A stretch of DNA of 10,599 bases from GH45 sp965370965 (GTDB lineage Bacteria > Bacteroidota > Bacteroidia > Bacteroidales > SZUA-534). Location of the stretch: NCBI GenBank assembly GCA_965370965.1, contig CBDUWQ010000137.1, forward strand, positions 1 to 10,599, read 5' to 3'. Positions 6,859 to 10,599 of the stretch are shown piece after piece (the stretch's first letter is position 1; each line of letters starts with the position of its first letter). Made by a program: the position numbers and the translations under genes. The notes beneath the pieces are model-generated. The model was given only the letters and a program-made list of their open reading frames with translations. It was not told the DNA's origin and searched no databases.

Positions 6859-7629
6859 TTACTGAAATTGCTCAATAAACTTAGGTATTGAATTCTCTAA
6901 TATTTCATCATCATCAATTGCCTTTACAAAAGCACTTCCAATTATTGCCCCATTGGTATAGCTGCAAGCCTGATTAAATGTTTTTTTGTTTGAAACGCCA
7001 AAGCCAATTAGCGTGGGAACAGATAATTGCATATCATTTATTCGTTTAAAATAAGCCTCGCTTTTACTGTCAAATTCCTTCTTTGAACCTGTGGTTGAGG
7101 CTGATGATACTACATAAATAAATCCTTTTGATAGTTTTTCGGTTTTGCGTATTCGCTCTTCGGTTGTGTTGGGCGATATTAAAAACACAGGTATAATTCC
7201 ATATTCCTCAAAAAACCGCATGTATTTATCTTCATAAACATCAATAGGCATGTCAGGTAATATAACGCCATCAATTTCACATTTAGCAAGGTCTTTGCAA
7301 AATTTTTCAATACCGTACTGTAAAACGGTATTCAAATATCCCATTAGCAGTAATGGTATTTTTGTTTGCTGCCTGATATTTTTTAAATCATGTATAATCT
7401 TTTGTAATGTCATTCCGTTTTTTAACGCTTTTTGACTGCTTTTTTGAATTACCGGCCCATCTGCCAAGGGGTCTGAAAAAGGGATGCCAATTTCTATCAT
7501 ATCAACGCCATTTTTCTCTAACTTATCAATAATGGATACAACCGAATCTGCTGTTGGGTGTCCGGCAGTAAAATAGATGGATAAGATTTCTTTCTTTTTA
7601 TTTTTAAATAAGGTTTTTATATTGTTCAT
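6859..7629 (-). CDS. trpA: tryptophan synthase alpha subunit
   Basis: TrpA cleaves indole-3-glycerol phosphate to indole and glyceraldehyde-3-phosphate and channels indole to TrpB in the cytoplasmic alpha2-beta2 complex. The 256-residue protein shows the TIM-barrel signature IEIGIPFSDPLADGP at 45-59, with Glu46 and Asp57 corresponding to catalytic Glu49 and Asp60 of the E. coli enzyme. YFTAGHP (19-25), the phosphate-binding region GFGVS and the IIGSAFVKAI segment near the C-terminus are also present. The length is slightly below the E. coli subunit (268). The start MNNIKTLFKNKKKEILSIYFTAGHP fits the family, and no Shine-Dalgarno sequence is obvious. It is the last of the trp genes, separated from trpB by 218 bp, so it could have some independent expression, although no convincing promoter was found there. 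Confidence 0.97.
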   Translation of the reverse strand: MNNIKTLFKNKKKEILSIYFTAGHPTADSVVSIIDKLEKNGVDMIEIGIPFSDPLADGPVIQKSSQKALKNGMTLQKIIHDLKNIRQQTKIPLLLMGYLNTVLQYGIEKFCKDLAKCEIDGVILPDMPIDVYEDKYMRFFEEYGIIPVFLISPNTTEERIRKTEKLSKGFIYVVSSASTTGSKKEFDSKSEAYFKRINDMQLSVPTLIGFGVSNKKTFNQACSYTNGAIIGSAFVKAIDDDEILENSIPKFIEQFQ

Positions 7630-7847
7630 ATATATTTTTGTTTTTATGTATTATTCATATTCCTTCTTAACTTTTAAATCAGTTTATCTCACTTTAGCGG
7701 ATTAACTAAAAACTTCAAATCATAGATTTGTGATTAACGATGTACGATTTATTATTTTTGATTTTTTATAGAAGTAATTGAAAAAGTAAGTATTTATTTG
7801 TACACCTCTAAACAATTTATCGCAAACCTTTTTGTAAAAGTATTTCC
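7630..7847. other. 218-bp trpB-trpA intergenic spacer
   Basis: This gap is far longer than the other trp junctions (1 and 43 bp). It is very AT-rich, contains no ORF of note on either strand and no minus-strand TAnnTTTG box, and holds the 7-bp-phased repeat described separately. A remnant insertion or an untranslated regulatory segment are both possible. Confidence 0.6.
7725..7762. repeat. 7-bp-phased GATnnnn degenerate tandem repeat
   Basis: The trinucleotide GAT begins at 7725, 7732, 7739 and 7746, exactly every seven bases, and again at 7760 (two periods later). On the minus strand the units read ATCGTAC, ATCGTTA, ATCACAA and ATCTATG. I recall similar GATTTACGATGTACGATTT-like strings in other Bacteroidetes intergenic DNA, but this could not be checked. 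No coding explanation applies. Confidence 0.5.
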
Positions 7848-9035
7848 TTAAGTTTTCAATCGCAATAACCTACGATAGGTCTCCATATCTTTATCACCTC
7901 GTCCCGACAGGTTTACAACTACTGTTTCGTTTTTGGCAAATTTAACTTTTGATAAAGCTGCCAAAGCATGCCCCGATTCTAATGCAGGGATAATACCTTC
8001 TGTTTTGGTTAACTCAAAAGCTGCATTAACAGCTTCGTTGTCGGTTGCACTAATAAATACCGTACGCTTGGTATCAAACAAATGCGAGTGCAATGGACCA
8101 ATGCCCGGGTAGTCTAACCCTGCCGATATGGAATATGGCTCTATGATTTGCCCGTCATTGGTTTGCATAAGCAAGGTAAGGCTGCCATGTATAATACCTG
8201 GTGTTCCGGTAGCTATGGTTGCTGCTGTTTGTCCGGTTTTAAGTCCTTTCCCTTCAGCTTCAACGGCAATTAACCTTACCGATTTTTCGTTTAAATAATG
8301 ATAAAATGCTCCGGCAGCGTTACTTCCACCACCAACACATGCAATTATTGAATCAGGTAAGGCCGAGCCGGTTTGTTCTTTTAGCTGGGTTTTAATTTCA
8401 GCACTAATTACCGACTGAAAACGTGCCACCATATCGGGATAAGGATGTGGGCCTACTACCGAGCCAATAATGTAGTGAGTTTCATCGGGGTGGTTAATCC
8501 AGTCGCGTATAGCTTCGTTTGTTGCATCTTTAAGAGTTTTGCTGCCTGAGTGAACAGGAATAACCTGAGCCCCTAACATCTGCATTTTTTCAACATTGGG
8601 CATTTGCCGTTCAACATCAATAGCCCCCATAAATACTATACACTCAAGTCCTTCGCGGGCACAAACCGTTGCTGTTGCCACTCCATGCTGTCCTGCCCCT
8701 GTTTCGGCAATAATACGTTTTTTACCAAGAAAACGAGCCATAAGGATTTGCCCAATTGTATTGTTTATTTTATGCGAACCGGTATGGTTTAAATCTTCGC
8801 GTTTTAAATATAGGTTAATCCCATATTTATTTGACAAGCGCTCTGAGAAATATAAAGGTGATGGCCGCCCAACATAATTTTTTAAAAGCGATGTAAACTC
8901 TTTTCTAAAAGATTCACTTTCTAATATTTTCAAATATTTTTCTTCTAAATTTTTAACGTTGGGGTAAAGTATTTCAGGAATAAACGCACCACCGAATTTG
9001 CCGTAGTATCCCTTTTTGTTTACTTGATATTTCAT
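7848..9035 (-). CDS. trpB: tryptophan synthase beta subunit
   Basis: TrpB is a PLP enzyme that joins indole and L-serine to make tryptophan. The protein has 395 residues, the usual size. HTGSHKINN (84-92) carries Lys89, the PLP Schiff-base lysine (Lys87 in E. coli). ETGAGQHGVATA starts at 111 with the catalytic Glu111. CVGGGSNAAGAF is the phosphate-binding loop for PLP, and GLDYPGIGPLHSHL and LSGRGDKDM are further family blocks. The N-terminus (GYYGKFGGAFIPEILYPNV) is standard and supports the chosen start. This is the canonical TrpB1 type, which needs TrpA as partner. It follows trpF by 43 bp, which holds no promoter box, so it is expected to be part of the trp operon. Confidence 0.98.
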   Translation of the reverse strand: MKYQVNKKGYYGKFGGAFIPEILYPNVKNLEEKYLKILESESFRKEFTSLLKNYVGRPSPLYFSERLSNKYGINLYLKREDLNHTGSHKINNTIGQILMARFLGKKRIIAETGAGQHGVATATVCAREGLECIVFMGAIDVERQMPNVEKMQMLGAQVIPVHSGSKTLKDATNEAIRDWINHPDETHYIIGSVVGPHPYPDMVARFQSVISAEIKTQLKEQTGSALPDSIIACVGGGSNAAGAFYHYLNEKSVRLIAVEAEGKGLKTGQTAATIATGTPGIIHGSLTLLMQTNDGQIIEPYSISAGLDYPGIGPLHSHLFDTKRTVFISATDNEAVNAAFELTKTEGIIPALESGHALAALSKVKFAKNETVVVNLSGRGDKDMETYRRLLRLKT

Positions 9036-9078
9036 AATTGTTTATTATTTAATTGCTATTGTGTTGTTTGTCTATCTA

Positions 9079-9702
9079 TTAACCATTAAAGGTTGTTGTG
9101 AATTTCTGTAGCTTACGAATATCTTTTAAGCCCGGTTCAATTTCAAACCTGCTGTTTAAATCTAATCCAATAAGGTTTTTATAATTTAGGTTTAAAATGG
9201 CATCAACATCATTTTCACTAATTCCACCGCTAATAAAAAACTTATTAATGTAGGCTATCTCATTTAGCTTATCCCAATTAAATTTTTTACCTGAGCCTCC
9301 ATGCTTACCGGTTTTTGTGTCGAACAAAAATGCAGTACAAGTATTTGCATATGCCTCCATTTCCTTAGCTTTTGTGTTGTTGTCAACCTTAAAGGCTTTA
9401 AAAACTTCGTATCCTAATCCGGTTAGCATGGTACAAATTTCAGGCAATTCATTGCCATGCAGCTGGATAGTGTTTATCTTATATTCTCCAGCTCTTTTTA
9501 TTATTGTATTAATATCGGCATTAACAAAAACACCCACTTTTTTAGCCTTTGTGGCAGGAATATCATAAGGGTTTTTATTGATATAGCGCGGCGATGGCGG
9601 ATAAAAAATAAATCCAAGGTAGTCAGGGTTTAGCGCATCAACATCTTTAATGTTTTGGGGTTCGCGCATACCACATATTTTAATTTTTAGTTTTTTACCC
9701 AT
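9079..9702 (-). CDS. trpF: phosphoribosylanthranilate isomerase
   Basis: TrpF converts N-(5-phosphoribosyl)anthranilate to CdRP by an Amadori rearrangement in the cytoplasm, supplying the TrpC substrate. The 207-residue TIM barrel shows KICGM with catalytic Cys10, DYLGFIFYPPSPRY (27-40), TIQLHGNE (78-85), LFDTK with the acid Asp128, GGSGKKFNW, the phosphate-binding FISGGIS (156-162) and GLDLNSRFE...PGLKD near the end. The length is typical of a stand-alone TrpF, in contrast to the TrpC-TrpF fusion of E. coli. Its ATG lies one base after the trpC stop (TAG-T-ATG), a layout that points to translational coupling. Confidence 0.96.
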   Translation of the reverse strand: MGKKLKIKICGMREPQNIKDVDALNPDYLGFIFYPPSPRYINKNPYDIPATKAKKVGVFVNADINTIIKRAGEYKINTIQLHGNELPEICTMLTGLGYEVFKAFKVDNNTKAKEMEAYANTCTAFLFDTKTGKHGGSGKKFNWDKLNEIAYINKFFISGGISENDVDAILNLNYKNLIGLDLNSRFEIEPGLKDIRKLQKFTTTFNG

Positions 9703-9703
9703 A

Positions 9704-10483
9704 CTATAATTGTTTAATAAATTCTTTGCACGATTTACCCGGATTATCTGTTTTCATAAATGTTTCGCCCATTAAAAAGCCTTTATATCCGTGGCTTCTT
9801 AAATACTTCACATCGTCAACCGATGATATTCCGCTTTCGCTTATTTTTACATATTCATCAGGAATTTGGCTGCTTAATTGCACCGAAGTTTCAAGGTTGA
9901 TTTTAAAAGTATGTAGGTTGCGGTTATTTACACCAACCAAATTTACTTCATCACAAATATGTGCCAACTCATTTTCGTTGTGAATTTCCAAAAGCACCTC
10001 AAGGTTGTATCGTCGGGCTGTTTTGGCAAGTTCTAAAACCCTTTGCGGAGAAAGACAGGCAGCAATAAGTAATATCACATCGGCTCCCATGATATTGGCT
10101 TCGGCAATCTGATATTCATCAATAATAAAATCTTTTCGGAGTATTGGCAGCTTTACTAACTTACCCGCATTAATTAAATCGTTTTGTGAACCTCCAAAAA
10201 AAGCAGAATCGGTAAGTATGCTAACCCCACTAACTCCGGCTTTTTCGTAACTGCTAACTATTTCGGCAGATTCAGCCTGTTGGTTAATCCAACCTTTTGA
10301 TGGCGATTTTCGTTTAAATTCGGCAATTATGCCACCTGCATTTTCTTTTAAAATATTTTGCTTTAAAGAGTACCTTTTGCGTACCCTTTTTTGCCGGATA
10401 AGATTATTAAACGAAAGTTGTAGCTTTTGTTTTTCAACTTCACCTTTTTTATGTGCTATTATTTTATCAAGTATCGTTGTCAT
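9704..10483 (-). CDS. trpC: indole-3-glycerol phosphate synthase
   Basis: TrpC closes the ring of CdRP with loss of CO2 and water to give indole-3-glycerol phosphate, the TrpA substrate. The protein has 259 residues, the normal size of the single-domain enzyme. EFKRKSPSKG (55-64) carries Glu55 and Lys57, RKDFI (116-120) carries the general acid Lys117, LLEIHNE carries Glu166, GVNNRNL (184-190) carries Asn187, and ISESGIS (214-220) is the phosphate loop. The extra N-terminal helix region (MTTILDKIIAHKKGEVE) is also typical and supports the start. It is the most upstream trp gene in the window; trpE, trpG and trpD would be expected beyond the right edge if the usual Bacteroidetes order holds. 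Confidence 0.97.
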   Translation of the reverse strand: MTTILDKIIAHKKGEVEKQKLQLSFNNLIRQKRVRKRYSLKQNILKENAGGIIAEFKRKSPSKGWINQQAESAEIVSSYEKAGVSGVSILTDSAFFGGSQNDLINAGKLVKLPILRKDFIIDEYQIAEANIMGADVILLIAACLSPQRVLELAKTARRYNLEVLLEIHNENELAHICDEVNLVGVNNRNLHTFKINLETSVQLSSQIPDEYVKISESGISSVDDVKYLRSHGYKGFLMGETFMKTDNPGKSCKEFIKQL

Positions 10484-10599
10484 TTGTTTAAAAAATTACT
10501 GCTAATGCGTTATATCGTAGATATTGTTAACCAATAATTCAAACTCTAACCTGAATAATTCATGCGTTTAGTTTGATGTAGCTGTAAGGCATCGGAAAC
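10484..10599. other. region upstream of trpC; end of an upstream gene not identifiable
   Basis: All three minus-strand frames meet a stop between 10546 and the window edge, so at most 17 residues of an upstream gene such as trpD could be present. One such tail would end at the TAG at 10546-10548. None of the three short peptides is recognisable. No leader peptide rich in Trp codons and no attenuator hairpin are visible. Confidence 0.4.

Noticed and set aside
7826..7845. Hairpin ACCTTTTTGTAAAAGT-like after trpB
   Set aside because: The pairing is nearly all A-T with a mismatch or bulge near the base, too weak for a terminator call.
10484..10599. Trp leader peptide or attenuator ahead of trpC
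   Set aside because: No Trp-codon run, no alternative hairpins and no promoter box; the true operon start is probably outside the window.
1..10599. tRNA, rRNA, CRISPR array, insertion sequence or replication origin
   Set aside because: No cloverleaf-like segment, no regularly spaced direct repeats with unique spacers, no transposase and no iteron array were found on either strand.

Overview
The window is AT-rich DNA from a bacterium of the phylum Bacteroidetes (Bacteroidota). The evidence is a type IX secretion (T9SS) C-terminal sorting domain on a large secreted glycosidase, TAnnTTTG-type -7 promoter boxes, start codons mostly lacking strong Shine-Dalgarno sequences, and sigma-factor, PKD and outer-membrane-barrel proteins typical of the phylum. 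An order-level placement (a free-living, polysaccharide-degrading Bacteroidales-like lineage) is only a guess. Every gene except one is on the minus strand.

From right to left (the direction of transcription): trpC, trpF, trpB and trpA form the 3' part of a tryptophan operon entering from beyond the right edge. trpC and trpF are separated by a single base, trpF and trpB by 43 bp, and trpB and trpA by an unusually long 218 bp gap that holds a 7-bp-phased GATnnnn repeat. The four enzymes run from the CdRP-forming step (TrpF) through indole-glycerol phosphate (TrpC) to tryptophan (TrpAB).

Beyond trpA is a 188-bp intergenic region with six TGCAA/TTGCA half-sites packed into 75 bp. It lies upstream of a 781-residue secreted enzyme that joins a chitosanase-like GH8 domain, a GH18 chitinase domain and a T9SS sorting domain. 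This gene converges on, and overlaps by 11 bp, the only plus-strand gene, a NUMOD4/HNH-like protein with a C-terminal helix-turn-helix.

Divergent from the NUMOD4 gene is a three-gene minus-strand unit: a sigma-70/ECF-type factor with a C-terminal transmembrane anchor and Lys/Thr/Asp-Thr-rich tail, an outer-membrane beta-barrel with a DT-rich periplasmic N-terminus, and a secreted PKD-domain protein that runs off the left edge (375 residues seen). Upstream of it is a perfect 12-bp inverted repeat whose arms each contain TGCAACC. Each copy sits at ECF-like spacing from an ATC element, so this may be a divergent autoregulatory promoter. This unit is the best candidate in the window for a little-described trans-envelope signalling system. 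Its function is inferred from architecture only.
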